DNA of 64,000 nucleotides, taken from NCBI RefSeq assembly GCF_921292975.1, contig NZ_CAKLCM010000002.1, positions 1,798,001 through 1,862,000 of the forward strand. The letters run 5' to 3'. A program made the position numbers and the translations under genes. This document shows positions 9,315-18,777 of this stretch, one piece after another. A model generated the notes under the pieces. That model was not told the DNA's origin and searched no databases. It saw nothing but the letters and a program-made list of their open reading frames with translations. The stretch is from Vibrio hippocampi. Its GTDB lineage: Bacteria; Pseudomonadota; Gammaproteobacteria; Enterobacterales; Vibrionaceae. Position 1 is the stretch's first letter, and each line of letters starts with the position of its first letter.

Positions 9315-10802
9315 TTATTCTTCGTCGCCGAACCAACAGATGTTACGTGCAGCCATGATCAGCTCACCTGCGCGCTCTTCTGTTAGTCCCTCGATGCCCT
9401 CTAGTTCGTCAACACCTTGGTCAGCAAGGTCTTCCAGAGTCGCTACACCTTTTGCTGCCAGTTTAAACGCCATTTCGCGTTCTAAACCTTCAAGTGCAAG
9501 TAGATCTTCAGCTGGCTCAACGCCGTCGAAAGATTCTTCTTGCGCTAGAGCAAGGGTAGTCAGTGCATCTTTAGCACGGGTACGGAGTTCTTCTACGAGT
9601 TCTTCGTTTAGACCATCAACTTCTAGAAGTTCAGCAACGGGAACGTATGCGACTTCTTCAAGCGTTGAGAAACCTTCTTCTACTAATAGCTCCGCGAAGT
9701 CTTGTTCGATATCAAGATACTTCATGAAGTTTTCAATCGAAGCGACGGCTTCTTCTTGGTGTTTCTTCTCTAGGTCTGCCACTGTCATTACGTTCAGTTC
9801 CCAGCCTGTTAGCTGAGAAGCAAGACGAACGTTTTGACCGCTACGACCGATGGCTTGTGCAAGGTTATCTGCTTCAACCGCGATATCCATTGCGTGCGCA
9901 TCTTCATCAACGATGATAGAAGCCACATCAGCGGGTGCCATCGCGTTGATTACAAATTGTGCTGGGTTATCGTCCCAAAGAACGATATCAATACGCTCAC
10001 CGCCTAGTTCACCTGACACGGCTTGTACACGTGCACCACGCATACCCACACAAGCACCGACTGGGTCGATACGTTTGTCGTTGGTCTTCACGGCAATTTT
10101 TGCACGAGAACCTGGATCGCGAGCTGCCGCTTTAAGCTCGATAAGCTCTTCAGCGATTTCTGGCACTTCTACACGGAATAGCTCAGCCAGCATTTCTGGT
10201 TTAGAACGAGTAATGAACAGCTGGAAACCACGCGCTTCAGGGCGTACTGCATACAATAGACCACGGACACGGTCACCTGGGCGGAAGTTTTCACGAGGAA
10301 GTTGGTCATCACGTAGGATTACCGCTTCAGCGTTGTTACCAAGATCGAGAATAATGGTTTCACGGTTAACTTTCTTAACCACACCCGTTACTAGGTCGCC
10401 TTCATTGTCGATAAATTGTTCAACGATTTGCGCACGCTCTGCTTCGCGAACTTTCTGAACAATTACTTGCTTAGCGGTTTGAGTCGTAATGCGGTCGAAT
10501 TTTACTGATTCAATCTGCTCTTCTACAAAGTCGCCAATTTGAATGGTTTCATCGTCATATTGCGCTGCTTCAATTGAGATTTCTTTGGTTGGAAATTCAA
10601 CTTCTTCGACAGCCATCCAACGACGGAAAGTATCAAATTCACCGGTTTTGCGGTCGATAGCAACACGAACGTCGATTTCGATTTCGCGTTTTTTCTTAGT
10701 CGAGGTTGCAAGTGCAGTCTCTAGCGCTTCAAAAATTCGCTCACGAGGTACGGCTTTCTCGTTTGAAACCGCCTCTACTACCGCTAAAATTTCTTTACTC
10801 AT
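9315..10802 (-). CDS. nusA: Transcription termination/antitermination factor NusA
   Basis: At 495 residues it equals E. coli NusA in length. It binds RNA polymerase, modulates pausing and intrinsic termination, and takes part in rRNA antitermination. The order is an N-terminal polymerase-binding domain, an S1 domain (about 135-200, [18 protein letters not shown]), two KH domains ([19 protein letters not shown] and [15 protein letters not shown]), and two acidic helix-hairpin-helix repeats (about 365-490). It is 33 bases after rimP and 22 bases before infB. In E. coli NusA feeds back on this operon. No nut-like site was verified here. Confidence 0.98.
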   Translation of the reverse strand: MSKEILAVVEAVSNEKAVPRERIFEALETALATSTKKKREIEIDVRVAIDRKTGEFDTFRRWMAVEEVEFPTKEISIEAAQYDDETIQIGDFVEEQIESVKFDRITTQTAKQVIVQKVREAERAQIVEQFIDNEGDLVTGVVKKVNRETIILDLGNNAEAVILRDDQLPRENFRPGDRVRGLLYAVRPEARGFQLFITRSKPEMLAELFRVEVPEIAEELIELKAAARDPGSRAKIAVKTNDKRIDPVGACVGMRGARVQAVSGELGGERIDIVLWDDNPAQFVINAMAPADVASIIVDEDAHAMDIAVEADNLAQAIGRSGQNVRLASQLTGWELNVMTVADLEKKHQEEAVASIENFMKYLDIEQDFAELLVEEGFSTLEEVAYVPVAELLEVDGLNEELVEELRTRAKDALTTLALAQEESFDGVEPAEDLLALEGLEREMAFKLAAKGVATLEDLADQGVDELEGIEGLTEERAGELIMAARNICWFGDEE

Positions 10803-10835
10803 TTATCTAGCCTCTAAGCTTTTATTATTAGGGAC

Positions 10836-11291
10836 CTAAAATTTAGGGATAAGGTTAGCTTTAGAAATGTTGCTTAACACCATTTCTTCTTCGTTGCCGT
10901 CGGCAAGGATGGTAACGGTTTCGCCATCAACAGATTGGATAGTGCCTTTCCATTTACGACGGTTACCCACTGCCATTTTCAGAACGATACTGACCTCGTG
11001 ACCAATAAACTGTTCGTAATGTGCAGACTTGAAAAGTGGTCTTTCTAATCCTGGTGAAGACACCTCTAGGTTATAAGCCACGGTAATTGGGTCTTCAACA
11101 TCCATCACGGCACTGACTTGACGGCTCACTTCTGCGCAGTCGTCAACAGTAATACCATTTTCATGATCGATGAAGATTCGTAGTGTTGAGTGCTCTCCAG
11201 CACGGATAAACTCTAACCCTACAAGCTCGTAGCCAGATGCCTCTACAGGCGCTTCGAGTAATTCTGTTAGTTGTCTTTCTAAACCAGTCAT
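10836..11291 (-). CDS. rimP: Ribosome maturation factor RimP
   Basis: A 151-residue protein needed for 30S assembly, acting early around S12/S19. [36 protein letters not shown] and the C-terminal Sm-like fold ([13 protein letters not shown]) identify it. It is the first protein gene of the nusA-infB operon. The leader carries a small GGGC/GCCC hairpin followed by seven T residues (11306-11325, minus strand), a weak attenuator candidate. Upstream come a terminator and the initiator tRNA gene, as in E. coli. Confidence 0.95.
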   Translation of the reverse strand: MTGLERQLTELLEAPVEASGYELVGLEFIRAGEHSTLRIFIDHENGITVDDCAEVSRQVSAVMDVEDPITVAYNLEVSSPGLERPLFKSAHYEQFIGHEVSIVLKMAVGNRRKWKGTIQSVDGETVTILADGNEEEMVLSNISKANLIPKF

Positions 11292-11387
11292 TTAACCACT
11301 CCAGAAACAAAAAAAGGGCATATAGCCCAATTTAAATCCCAAGCATTTGTATCTACACTCAAAATCTAACTTAAAAGTATAGATAAT

Positions 11388-11414
11388 AAAAAACCCCGAA
11401 AGTCGGGGTTTTTT
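11388..11414 (-). terminator. Intrinsic terminator after tRNA-fMet
   Basis: AAAAAACCCCGA and TCGGGGTTTTTT pair around a 3-base loop. It lies between the initiator tRNA and rimP. The symmetry of the A/T runs would allow termination on either strand. Confidence 0.88.
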
Positions 11415-11529
11415 ATTGCTGGACCCTGATACACTGACAAACCCCTCTAAACTATAGAATCAGTTCATCTAGTGTGCAGTGATTTTTTCACACTGCTAAA
11501 CTTGCAATCCATCAATACTCGGAAAGTAT

Positions 11530-11606
<77 letters not shown>

Positions 11607-11661
11607 TCCGACTTGCTGTGCATTATACGCACTGCAATCTGTATTACAAGTTTATAAATAA

Positions 11662-11745
11662 TGGTGCCGAGAGAGGGACTCGAACCCTCACACCAAAGGC
11701 ACTAGCACCTCATGCTAGCGTGTCTACCAATTTCACCATCTCGGC
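11662..11745 (-). tRNA. leuU: tRNA-Leu (GAG)
   Basis: An 84-base class II tRNA on the minus strand starting GCCGAGA and ending in encoded CCA. The anticodon loop between stems CTAGC and GCTAG reads ATGAGGT, giving anticodon GAG for CUY leucine codons. The long variable arm is a few bases shorter than in E. coli leuU. It lies 13 bases beyond the secG stop, as in E. coli, so it is probably co-transcribed with secG. Confidence 0.95.
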
Positions 11746-11758
11746 AACAAAAAATCTC

Positions 11759-12094
11759 TTATTGAGGGATTTCGTCTGCTTTTTCAGCTGGAATTCCGCT
11801 CGCAGCATCTTGCACTTGCTCAACTGTTTGACCTAGAGAAGGGTCAACCCATTGAGATTCACCTTTTTGGGTATACATGTTACCCAAAATAAGGCTGATT
11901 GCGAAAAATGCAATTGCAAAAAATGCAGTCATTCGAGTTAGGAAGTTACCTGAGCCGCTAGCACCAAACACTGTGTTTGACGCGCCAGCACCGAATGAGG
12001 CTCCCATATCTGCGCCTTTACCTTGTTGAATCAACACCAGGCCAATAACACCAAGCGCTGCAACGAGATAAATCACAAGTAGAACTTGAATCAT
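11759..12094 (-). CDS. secG: Protein translocase subunit SecG
   Basis: A 111-residue inner membrane protein with two hydrophobic helices (about 3-22 and 52-72). They flank the conserved cytosolic loop GKGADMGASFGAGASNTVFG. SecG assists SecYEG translocation by easing the SecA cycle. The C-terminal tail is acidic and glutamine-rich, variable in the family. It is followed at once by tRNA-Leu and tRNA-fMet. Confidence 0.96.
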   Translation of the reverse strand: MIQVLLVIYLVAALGVIGLVLIQQGKGADMGASFGAGASNTVFGASGSGNFLTRMTAFFAIAFFAISLILGNMYTQKGESQWVDPSLGQTVEQVQDAASGIPAEKADEIPQ

Positions 12095-12317
12095 GTATCC
12101 ACCTATGTTCCATATTGTTGAGCCAGCGCCGCTTTCTTTTGCCCTAAGGGTTAACTCAAAGATAAGCTGGCCATTATCGCCTAATTCAAGGCGGAGCCAT
12201 ACTAACGAAAGCTTTACTGACTGACAAGCTAAATATACTAAAAACCCTTAACTGAGCTATCGAACGCTCAAAAAAAGGTCAAATAACAATTAACCAGTAA
12301 GAATGACGGTCATCATA

Positions 12318-12354
12318 TAGAAAAACGGCAATAACCAAAAGGGGTTTATTGCCA
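12318..12354 (-). terminator. Terminator after glmM
   Basis: GGCAATAA and TTATTGCC-type arms (12327-12353) form a hairpin. A T-rich tail follows on the minus strand. It is 22 bases past the glmM stop and before the secG promoter region. Confidence 0.65.
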
Positions 12355-12375
12355 TGAATTTACTATCGAAGGTGG

Positions 12376-13713
12376 CTAACAGTTTGCTGTGACAATATCC
12401 GCGATATATTGCGCACAAGACTGAACCTGTTCTTGGTTTTCTCCTTCCACCATAACGCGCAATAAAGGTTCAGTGCCGGATTTTCTTAGTAGCACACGAC
12501 CACTGTCGCCCAATTGCTCTTCTACCGACTGCACGGCTTGCTTCACGGTTTCTGCCTCTAATGGGTTAGCATCACCGCTAAAACGCACATTGATCAGCAC
12601 TTGAGGGTAAAGCGTCATACCGCTGGCAAGTTCATTTAGCGACATCTTTGCATCAATTACAGAAACCAACACTTGCAGTGCTGCAACAATCGCATCACCT
12701 GTGGTCACCTTATCCAATAAAATAACGTGACCTGAGTTTTCTGCGCCAATGCGCCAATCATTTTGTTTCAGCAACTCCATCACGTAGCGATCACCCACCG
12801 CTGCTCTTGCAAATGGAATACCTAATTTTTTAAGACCGTTTTCCATGCCAAGGTTAGTCATCAAGGTACCAACGACACCGCCTTTAAGCTCACCACGTCG
12901 CAACGCATCACGAGCAATAATATAAGCGATCTGGTCACCATCAATCTTGTTACCGAGATGATCAACCATCATAATACGGTCACCGTCACCATCGAAAGCT
13001 AAACCAAGATCAGCCTTTTCCTCAACGACTCTTGCTTGAATTGCGGCAACATCAGTCGCACCAACTTTGTCATTGATGTTGGTTCCGTTTGGTTCTGCTC
13101 CCATAGTGATCACTTCGGCACCCAGTTCACTAAATACCGCAGGTGCGATTTTGTAAGTGGCACCATGAGCACAATCGACAACAATTCTAAGACCATCAAG
13201 GCTTAAATGGTGTGGAAAAGTGCTTTTGCAGAATTCAATATAGCGACCCGCCGCATCAGTTAGACGACTCGCTTTACCTAGGCTGGCTGAATCAACGCAT
13301 TCAATGTCTTTGTCTAGCTCCGCCTCAATAGCCAATTCGATTGCATCCGGTAATTTAGTTCCTTCTGAAGAAAAGAACTTGATACCGTTATCATAGTAAG
13401 GGTTATGGGAAGCTGAAATCACGATGCCCGCTTCAGCACGAAAGGTTTGCGTTAAGTACGCGACCGCTGGCGTTGGCAGAGGACCAGTAAAAATGGCTTT
13501 AAGTCCAGCGGCAGAGAGGCCGGCTTCTAATGCCGACTCTAGCATGTAGCCGGAGATACGCGTGTCCTTACCGATAATGACCTTTTGTGTGCCTTGTTTG
13601 GCTAATACACGACCAGCAGCCCAACCAAGTTTTAATACAAAATCTGGCGTGATTGGGTATTGCCCTACTTTTCCGCGAACCCCATCAGTACCAAAATAGC
13701 GACGTTGTGACAT
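12376..13713 (-). CDS. glmM: Phosphoglucosamine mutase
   Basis: A 445-residue enzyme, the same length as in E. coli. It converts glucosamine-6-phosphate to glucosamine-1-phosphate for UDP-GlcNAc, feeding peptidoglycan and LPS synthesis. The phosphorylated serine is Ser102 in [12 protein letters not shown], the Mg2+ loop is DGDGDR at 241-246, and the C-terminal phosphate loop is [12 protein letters not shown]. It is 8 bases downstream of folP and forms the usual ftsH-folP-glmM order. Confidence 0.97.
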   Translation of the reverse strand: MSQRRYFGTDGVRGKVGQYPITPDFVLKLGWAAGRVLAKQGTQKVIIGKDTRISGYMLESALEAGLSAAGLKAIFTGPLPTPAVAYLTQTFRAEAGIVISASHNPYYDNGIKFFSSEGTKLPDAIELAIEAELDKDIECVDSASLGKASRLTDAAGRYIEFCKSTFPHHLSLDGLRIVVDCAHGATYKIAPAVFSELGAEVITMGAEPNGTNINDKVGATDVAAIQARVVEEKADLGLAFDGDGDRIMMVDHLGNKIDGDQIAYIIARDALRRGELKGGVVGTLMTNLGMENGLKKLGIPFARAAVGDRYVMELLKQNDWRIGAENSGHVILLDKVTTGDAIVAALQVLVSVIDAKMSLNELASGMTLYPQVLINVRFSGDANPLEAETVKQAVQSVEEQLGDSGRVLLRKSGTEPLLRVMVEGENQEQVQSCAQYIADIVTANC

Positions 13714-13721
13714 AGTGTTTC

Positions 13722-14552
13722 CTATTTATTATCTTGCATCATTTGTACAATTTTTAGTGCATCGACCGTTTGTTCGACATCATGCACTCGTATTATTTGT
13801 GCCCCTTTCTGAGCAGCCAGAGTGGCACTGGCAACGCTGCCCGCGACACATTCCACAGGTTGACGATTCAAATTCTTGAATATCATAGATTTGCGCGACA
13901 TTCCCACTAACAGCGGCAAGCCAAAGCAATGAAATTTTTCAAGATGCGCTAATAGATGATAATTGTGCGCCATAGTTTTGCCAAAACCAAACCCTGGATC
14001 AAGAATCAGACGCTGCTTGGTAATACCGGCTTGCTCGCACTCGGTGACTCTTTGCTCTAAAAAGTCAGCGACATCCGACAGTACATCGTTATAGTGAGGT
14101 TCAAACTGCATAGTGCGAGGCTGCCCTTGCATATGCATAATGCACACGGGAACATCACTATCGGCGACAACTTCTAAAGCGCCTGGCTCTTGTAATGCTC
14201 TAACATCGTTAACGATATCAACGCCTGCGGCAATAGCTTGCTTCATCACTTCTGCTTTACTGGTATCGATAGAGATCCAAACGTCAGAACGAGCTCGAAT
14301 GGCGCTGATAACAGGAATGACCCGTTGCAACTCTTCTTGCAGCGAAACATCGGGCGCACCGGGACGAGTCGACTCTCCACCAATATCAATAATGGAAACA
14401 CCGGCTTCGATCATCGCTTGTGCTTGCTTGACGGCGGCATCTAGCGTGTTGAATCGCCCACCATCGGAAAAGGAGTCAGGGGTTGCATTAAGTATCCCCA
14501 TCACAACTGGTTGTTGCAGGGAGAGGGTTTTATTATTGACTGATAATTTCAT
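13722..14552 (-). CDS. folP: Dihydropteroate synthase
   Basis: A 276-residue TIM-barrel enzyme joining p-aminobenzoate to 6-hydroxymethyl-dihydropterin diphosphate in folate synthesis. It is the sulfonamide target. Signatures are [14 protein letters not shown] (19-32) and [11 protein letters not shown] (56-66), followed by DVRAL, the DPGFGFGK loop and the C-terminal IRVHDV. It lies between ftsH and glmM as in E. coli, with a terminator separating it from ftsH. Confidence 0.97.
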   Translation of the reverse strand: MKLSVNNKTLSLQQPVVMGILNATPDSFSDGGRFNTLDAAVKQAQAMIEAGVSIIDIGGESTRPGAPDVSLQEELQRVIPVISAIRARSDVWISIDTSKAEVMKQAIAAGVDIVNDVRALQEPGALEVVADSDVPVCIMHMQGQPRTMQFEPHYNDVLSDVADFLEQRVTECEQAGITKQRLILDPGFGFGKTMAHNYHLLAHLEKFHCFGLPLLVGMSRKSMIFKNLNRQPVECVAGSVASATLAAQKGAQIIRVHDVEQTVDALKIVQMMQDNK

Positions 14553-14567
14553 ACTAAATATAACGAC

Positions 14568-14597
14568 AAAAGCCCCGAGACAAGGCTCGGGGCTTTA
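14568..14597 (-). terminator. Terminator between ftsH and folP
   Basis: AAAGCCCCGAG (14569-14579) pairs with CTCGGGGCTTT (14586-14596) across a 6-base loop. On the minus strand it follows the ftsH stop by about a dozen bases. Confidence 0.82.
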
Positions 14598-14607
14598 AAG
14601 TGACAGA

Positions 14608-16602
14608 TTATTCAGAATCTTTCTTGTTAATTTCTTCTGAGCTTACTTTTTCTGCTTTCGGCTCTGAGTCTTGCGCGCTAGCCTGAGGTTCTGCTGATTC
14701 TTCCGCAGCTTCCTTAACTGGCGCATCCGATGAAGGTTTGTCATCATCGGATGACTGTGAACGTTGCTGATCACCCCAACCGGCGGGTTCACGGATGTCT
14801 GCCTTGCGTTCCATTAAGTCATCAATCTGACCCGCATCAATCGTCTCATACTTCATCAACGCATCTTTCATCGTGTGCATGATATCCATGTTGTCTTTTA
14901 GGATCTGCTTAGCACGGTCATAGTTGCGATCAATAAGAAGGCGAACTTCTTCATCAATAAGCTTGGCGGTTTCACCAGAGACATGTTTCGTCTGGGTCAC
15001 GCTACGACCAAGGAAAACCTCACCTTCGTCTTCTGCATAAAGCAGTGGACCTAGCTTCTCAGAGAAACCCCATTGAGTCACCATCTTACGCGCAATGTCA
15101 GTAGCACGTTCGATATCGTTTGAAGCGCCAGTTGAGACTTTATCTTTGCCGTAGATCAGTTCTTCAGCAAGACGACCACCGTACAAGCTAGAAATCATAG
15201 ATTCTAGGTGCTGGCGAGACATGCTCACACGATCTTGCTCAGGAAGGTACATCGTCACACCCAAAGCACGACCACGTGGAATAATCGACACCTTGTACAC
15301 AGGATCATGTTCAGGAACAAGACGACCAACAATGGCGTGACCCGCTTCGTGGTAGGCCGTTGACTCTTTTGTCTCTTCCGACATCACCATTGAGCGGCGC
15401 TCAGCACCCATCATGATTTTGTCTTTAGCCAGTTCAAACTCAACCATCGAAACATTACGCTTGTTGCCACGTGCAGCAAATAGTGCCGCTTCGTTAACAA
15501 GGTTGGCAAGATCCGCACCCGAGAAACCTGGCGTACCACGAGCAATCAAAGACGGCTCTACGTCTGATGCGAGTGGCACCTTACGCATGTGTACTTTAAG
15601 GATCTGCTCACGACCACGAACATCCGGTAGACCTACCACGACCTGACGGTCGAAACGACCAGGACGAAGTAACGCAGGGTCAAGTACGTCTGGACGGTTA
15701 GTTGCCGCGATAACAATAATACCTTCGTTACCTTCGAAGCCATCCATCTCAACCAGCATTTGGTTAAGGGTTTGCTCACGTTCATCATGACCACCACCGA
15801 CACCAGCGCCACGCTGACGACCGACTGCATCGATCTCATCGATAAAGATGATACATGGCGCGGCTTTCTTCGCTTGTTCGAACATATCACGAACACGCGA
15901 TGCACCCACACCGACAAACATCTCTACGAAGTCAGAACCAGAGATAGTGAAGAAAGGAACTTTCGCTTCACCAGCAATCGCTTTAGCGAGCAAGGTTTTA
16001 CCGGTACCCGGAGGACCGACCATCAGAACACCTGTTGGGATTTTACCACCCAATTTCTGGAAGCGGCTCGGGTCACGTAGGTAATCGACTAGCTCTTTGA
16101 CATCTTCTTTTGCTTCATCACAACCGGCAACATCAGCAAAGGTGGTTTTTATCTGCTCTTCGCTCATCATTCGAGCTTTACTCTTACCAAATGACATTGC
16201 GCCTTTGCCGCCGCCACCTTGCATCTGACGCATGAAGAAAATCCATACACCAATCAGCAGAATCATTGGGAACCAAGAGATGAAAATAGTGCCAAGCAGA
16301 CTCTGCTCTTCTGGTGGAGTACCAGACACTTTGACATTCTGATTAATGAGGTCATCGAGCAGTTTCTGATCGTAAACTGGCATGTAAGTCACAAAACGAC
16401 TACCGCCACCACGACGCGTGAAAGTTATCTCGCTGTCTTTGAATTGCGCTTCTTGAATCTGGCCATTGCCAACTTCCTGTACGAACGTAGTGTAGTCCAC
16501 CGCTCTACCATTGCTGTCGCCAGGTCCAAAGCTTTGGAACACAGACATCAACACAACGGCGATGACCAACCACAAAATTAAATTTTTTGCCATGTCACTC
16601 AA
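14608..16602 (-). CDS. ftsH: ATP-dependent zinc metalloprotease FtsH
   Basis: A membrane-anchored AAA+ protease that degrades SecY, LpxC, sigma32 and damaged membrane proteins. Two N-terminal helices (about 8-23 and 105-124) flank a periplasmic domain. Walker A is GPPGTGKT (196-203), Walker B is IIFIDEIDA, and zinc motif HEAGH lies near residue 423. The tail is long, acidic and low in complexity. The TTG at 16602 has GAGG 8 bases upstream, while the ATG three codons later is 17 bases from it. The start is therefore given as TTG (664 residues), but the ATG at 16593 is used in some annotations. Confidence 0.97.
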   Translation of the reverse strand: MSDMAKNLILWLVIAVVLMSVFQSFGPGDSNGRAVDYTTFVQEVGNGQIQEAQFKDSEITFTRRGGGSRFVTYMPVYDQKLLDDLINQNVKVSGTPPEEQSLLGTIFISWFPMILLIGVWIFFMRQMQGGGGKGAMSFGKSKARMMSEEQIKTTFADVAGCDEAKEDVKELVDYLRDPSRFQKLGGKIPTGVLMVGPPGTGKTLLAKAIAGEAKVPFFTISGSDFVEMFVGVGASRVRDMFEQAKKAAPCIIFIDEIDAVGRQRGAGVGGGHDEREQTLNQMLVEMDGFEGNEGIIVIAATNRPDVLDPALLRPGRFDRQVVVGLPDVRGREQILKVHMRKVPLASDVEPSLIARGTPGFSGADLANLVNEAALFAARGNKRNVSMVEFELAKDKIMMGAERRSMVMSEETKESTAYHEAGHAIVGRLVPEHDPVYKVSIIPRGRALGVTMYLPEQDRVSMSRQHLESMISSLYGGRLAEELIYGKDKVSTGASNDIERATDIARKMVTQWGFSEKLGPLLYAEDEGEVFLGRSVTQTKHVSGETAKLIDEEVRLLIDRNYDRAKQILKDNMDIMHTMKDALMKYETIDAGQIDDLMERKADIREPAGWGDQQRSQSSDDDKPSSDAPVKEAAEESAEPQASAQDSEPKAEKVSSEEINKKDSE

Positions 16603-16700
16603 GGTGTCAGCCTCATTAATAACTAATTGTAATTAAAAGTAGATTACTACAGTTTTCGAACTGTAGCCACATTGTTACATTTGTCTTTGTAAACTAATGT

Positions 16701-17330
16701 TCACCCTTTGTAGCCAGTTGCGACTACAAAAACTTCTCTGGAACGAGCGCGAGACGAATCTGGTTTGCGAATTTTCACCGCTTTAAAGACCTCACGCACC
16801 TCTTTAACGTATTGATCAAACCCTTCACCTTGGAACACTTTGACCACAAAGCTGCCACCAGGTGCCAGTGTTTGACGACACATATCTAATGCTAGTTCAA
16901 CAAGATACATTGCTCTAGGCTGATCGACAGATAAGTTACCAGCCATGTTTGGAGCCATATCAGACATTACTACGTCAACCATGTCCGGTTGGATTCTTTC
17001 TAGTAAAGCATCAAGGACGGCTTCATCGCGAAAGTCTCCTTGAAGAAAACTCACGCCCGAGATGGGATCCATAGGTAGTAAGTCACAAGCAATGACTTGC
17101 CCTTCATCCCCCACCACTTTCGCTGCAAACTGGGACCAACCACCTGGAGCGGCGCCTAAGTCGACCACAGTCATACCTGGTTTCAATAACTTATCTTTAT
17201 TATGAATCTCTTCAATTTTAAAGATAGCACGAGATCTCAAGCCTTTTTTTCTCGCTTCATTGGCGTATTTGTCATCGAAATGCTCTTTTAACCAACGACC
17301 TGAGCTGGCCGAATGTTTTTGCTTACTCAT
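16701..17330 (-). CDS. rlmE: 23S rRNA (uridine(2552)-2'-O)-methyltransferase
   Basis: A 209-residue FtsJ/RrmJ enzyme, the E. coli length, which methylates U2552 in the A-loop late in 50S assembly. The SAM loop is [12 protein letters not shown] (56-67). The K-D-K-E catalytic set is visible as the Lys near 38, Asp124 in VMSDMAPNM, and the Lys in [10 protein letters not shown]. It lies upstream of ftsH on the same strand and is divergent from yhbY, as in E. coli. Confidence 0.97.
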   Translation of the reverse strand: MSKQKHSASSGRWLKEHFDDKYANEARKKGLRSRAIFKIEEIHNKDKLLKPGMTVVDLGAAPGGWSQFAAKVVGDEGQVIACDLLPMDPISGVSFLQGDFRDEAVLDALLERIQPDMVDVVMSDMAPNMAGNLSVDQPRAMYLVELALDMCRQTLAPGGSFVVKVFQGEGFDQYVKEVREVFKAVKIRKPDSSRARSREVFVVATGYKG

Positions 17331-17441
17331 TAAAAATCCAATGTCATAGAGGGCACCCTATGAATTAAGTATAGTCTTCGTGATTAGATGGCGTTAAAAT
17401 ACGACTTTTCAACCCTAAAAGTAAATTAATTTGGTATCGCT

Positions 17442-17738
17442 ATGAACTTAAGCACCAAACAAAAACAGCACTTAAAAGGCCTAGCACACTCTCTAAAACC
17501 AGTTGTGCTGCTTGGCGCAAACGGACTTACAGAGGCTGTTCTAGCGGAAATCGAAATTGCTCTTGACCACCATGAACTGATCAAAGTTAAAGTGGCATCA
17601 GAAGATCGTGACACCAAGCTTCTTATCATTGACGCGATTGTGCGTGAAACAGAAGCTGAAAAAGTACAAGTTATCGGTAAAACTTTGGTACTTTACCGCC
17701 AGTCAGAGCAAAAGAAAATCGAACTCCCTCGTAAATAA
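17442..17738 (+). CDS. yhbY: Ribosome assembly RNA-binding protein YhbY
   Basis: A 98-residue single CRS1/YhbY (CRM) domain protein. The GxxG-type RNA-binding loop lies in LLGANGLTEAVLAEI, and the C-terminal strand is VQVIGKTLVLYRQ. It associates with pre-50S particles in E. coli. It is transcribed divergently from rlmE and followed by a bidirectional terminator shared with greA. Confidence 0.95.
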   Translation: MNLSTKQKQHLKGLAHSLKPVVLLGANGLTEAVLAEIEIALDHHELIKVKVASEDRDTKLLIIDAIVRETEAEKVQVIGKTLVLYRQSEQKKIELPRK

Positions 17739-17783
17739 TCGATACAGATTCGATATTCCACAGAAATATCCGCTCTGAAACAG

Positions 17784-17811
17784 AAAAAAGGTCGCACAGC
17801 GACCTTTTTTC
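17784..17811. terminator. Bidirectional terminator between yhbY and greA
   Basis: AAAAAAGGTCGC and GCGACCTTTTTT pair around a 3-base loop. Both converging genes end within 50 bases of it. Confidence 0.9.
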
Positions 17812-17853
17812 GTTCTGGTCAGAGTCATTATATTGTCCGACCTTCAAAGCAGC

Positions 17854-18327
17854 TTAGATGTATTCTACTTTGTCGATTTCAAAGTCTTTCTGACCACCTG
17901 GTGTGGTGATGGTCACTTCATCGCCTTCCATCTTACCAATCAAGCCACGTGCGATTGGAGAGCTAACTGAAATACGACCCGCTTTAATATTCGCTTCATC
18001 ATCACCAACAATCTGGTAAGTTTGTTCTGCGTCAGTATCAATATCGATAAGCGTGACCGTTGAACCAAAGATGATCTTGCCCGTGTTATCCATTTTAGTC
18101 ACATCAATCACTTGAGCCACTGACAGCTTGTATTCGATGTCACGAATTTGCGCTTCACAAATGCCCTGCTCTTCGCGGGCAGCATGGTACTCTGCGTTCT
18201 CTTTTAAATCACCAAGCTCACGAGCTTCAGCGATCGCTTCTGAGATTTGCGGACGCAGTTTTAGTAGACGATCTAATTCATCACGTAGCTTTTTCTCGCC
18301 ACGTACAGTCATTGGAACCTTTTCCAT
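17854..18327 (-). CDS. greA: Transcription elongation factor GreA
   Basis: A 157-residue secondary-channel factor that stimulates RNA polymerase to cleave backtracked RNA. The N-terminal coiled coil carries the acidic tip in [14 protein letters not shown], and a C-terminal FKBP-like domain ends in KVEYI. Start ATG at 18327 is preceded by AAGAGG at 9 bases. The longer frame starting at 18348 would overlap this ribosome site and is rejected. The leader holds an intrinsic terminator-like hairpin (18363-18392) and a palindrome next to the ribosome site, resembling the E. coli greA leader that yields GraL RNAs. Confidence 0.95.
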   Translation of the reverse strand: MEKVPMTVRGEKKLRDELDRLLKLRPQISEAIAEARELGDLKENAEYHAAREEQGICEAQIRDIEYKLSVAQVIDVTKMDNTGKIIFGSTVTLIDIDTDAEQTYQIVGDDEANIKAGRISVSSPIARGLIGKMEGDEVTITTPGGQKDFEIDKVEYI

Positions 18328-18343
18328 TTGTAACAACCTCTTT

Positions 18344-18361
18344 TCCAAAGCGCTCTTTGGA
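18344..18361 (-). promoter_or_regulatory. Hairpin adjacent to the greA ribosome binding site
   Basis: TCCAAAG (18344-18350) and CTTTGGA (18355-18361) are perfect arms around CGCT. On the minus strand the stem ends 3 bases before AAGAGG of greA, so it could influence ribosome access or RNA stability. Confidence 0.5.
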
Positions 18362-18777
18362 CAAAAAAAACCTACTCAAGCAAGCCTGAGTATCATTTCG
18401 AATTTAATTGGATTTGCTCAAGTGGAATCAAAATGCGCAATTTTCACACTGATATTCACGGTATGCGGAACGCGTATCACTATGACGCATCTGCCACTCG
18501 CCCGAAGGCCCTAGCAGGGAATAAGATAATATAGCTCAGTTCATCAAAATACTGCAACACCGAAACGAAAAACATGTGAGATTTGGTGCAATTAAGGTAG
18601 CCAATCTGTAAGCAACTTTTTCACTCTTATTCGCTTAAGTCGACGTAAGCTCCGTCGTATCGGGTATAAAGGGAAAGGTAAGGAAATGATTAACTATCCC
18701 AACAACAAGATTGTTCTTGCTGTCATGCCTTGCTAACCTAAACTTTATAATCCTAACTCCATGCACAAATATAACTT
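18349..18777. other. greA-dacB intergenic region
   Basis: This 429-base divergent gap has the greA leader signals on one side. No supported gene lies in it. A 16-codon ORF at about 18685 has a ribosome site almost touching its ATG and is not accepted. A small hairpin CGACG/CGTCG occurs near 18640-18656. From memory, V. cholerae carries the porin gene ompU between these two genes. It is absent here. Confidence 0.6.
18363..18392 (-). terminator. Terminator-like element inside the greA leader
   Basis: On the minus strand the arms TACTCA and TGAGTA (18387-18392 with 18373-18378, extendable inside by GC pairs) are followed by AGG and eight T residues. The element lies about 40 bases upstream of the greA ribosome site. 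Transcripts ending here would be short leader RNAs. Confidence 0.62.

Noticed and set aside
9850..10458. 202-codon plus-strand frame opposite nusA
   Set aside because: Serine- and arginine-rich shadow of the nusA coding frame, without a promoter or ribosome site.
18685..18735. 16-codon ORF MINYPNNKIVLAVMPC upstream of dacB
   Set aside because: The AAGGA is only one or two bases from the ATG and there is no sign of function. Not listed as a gene.
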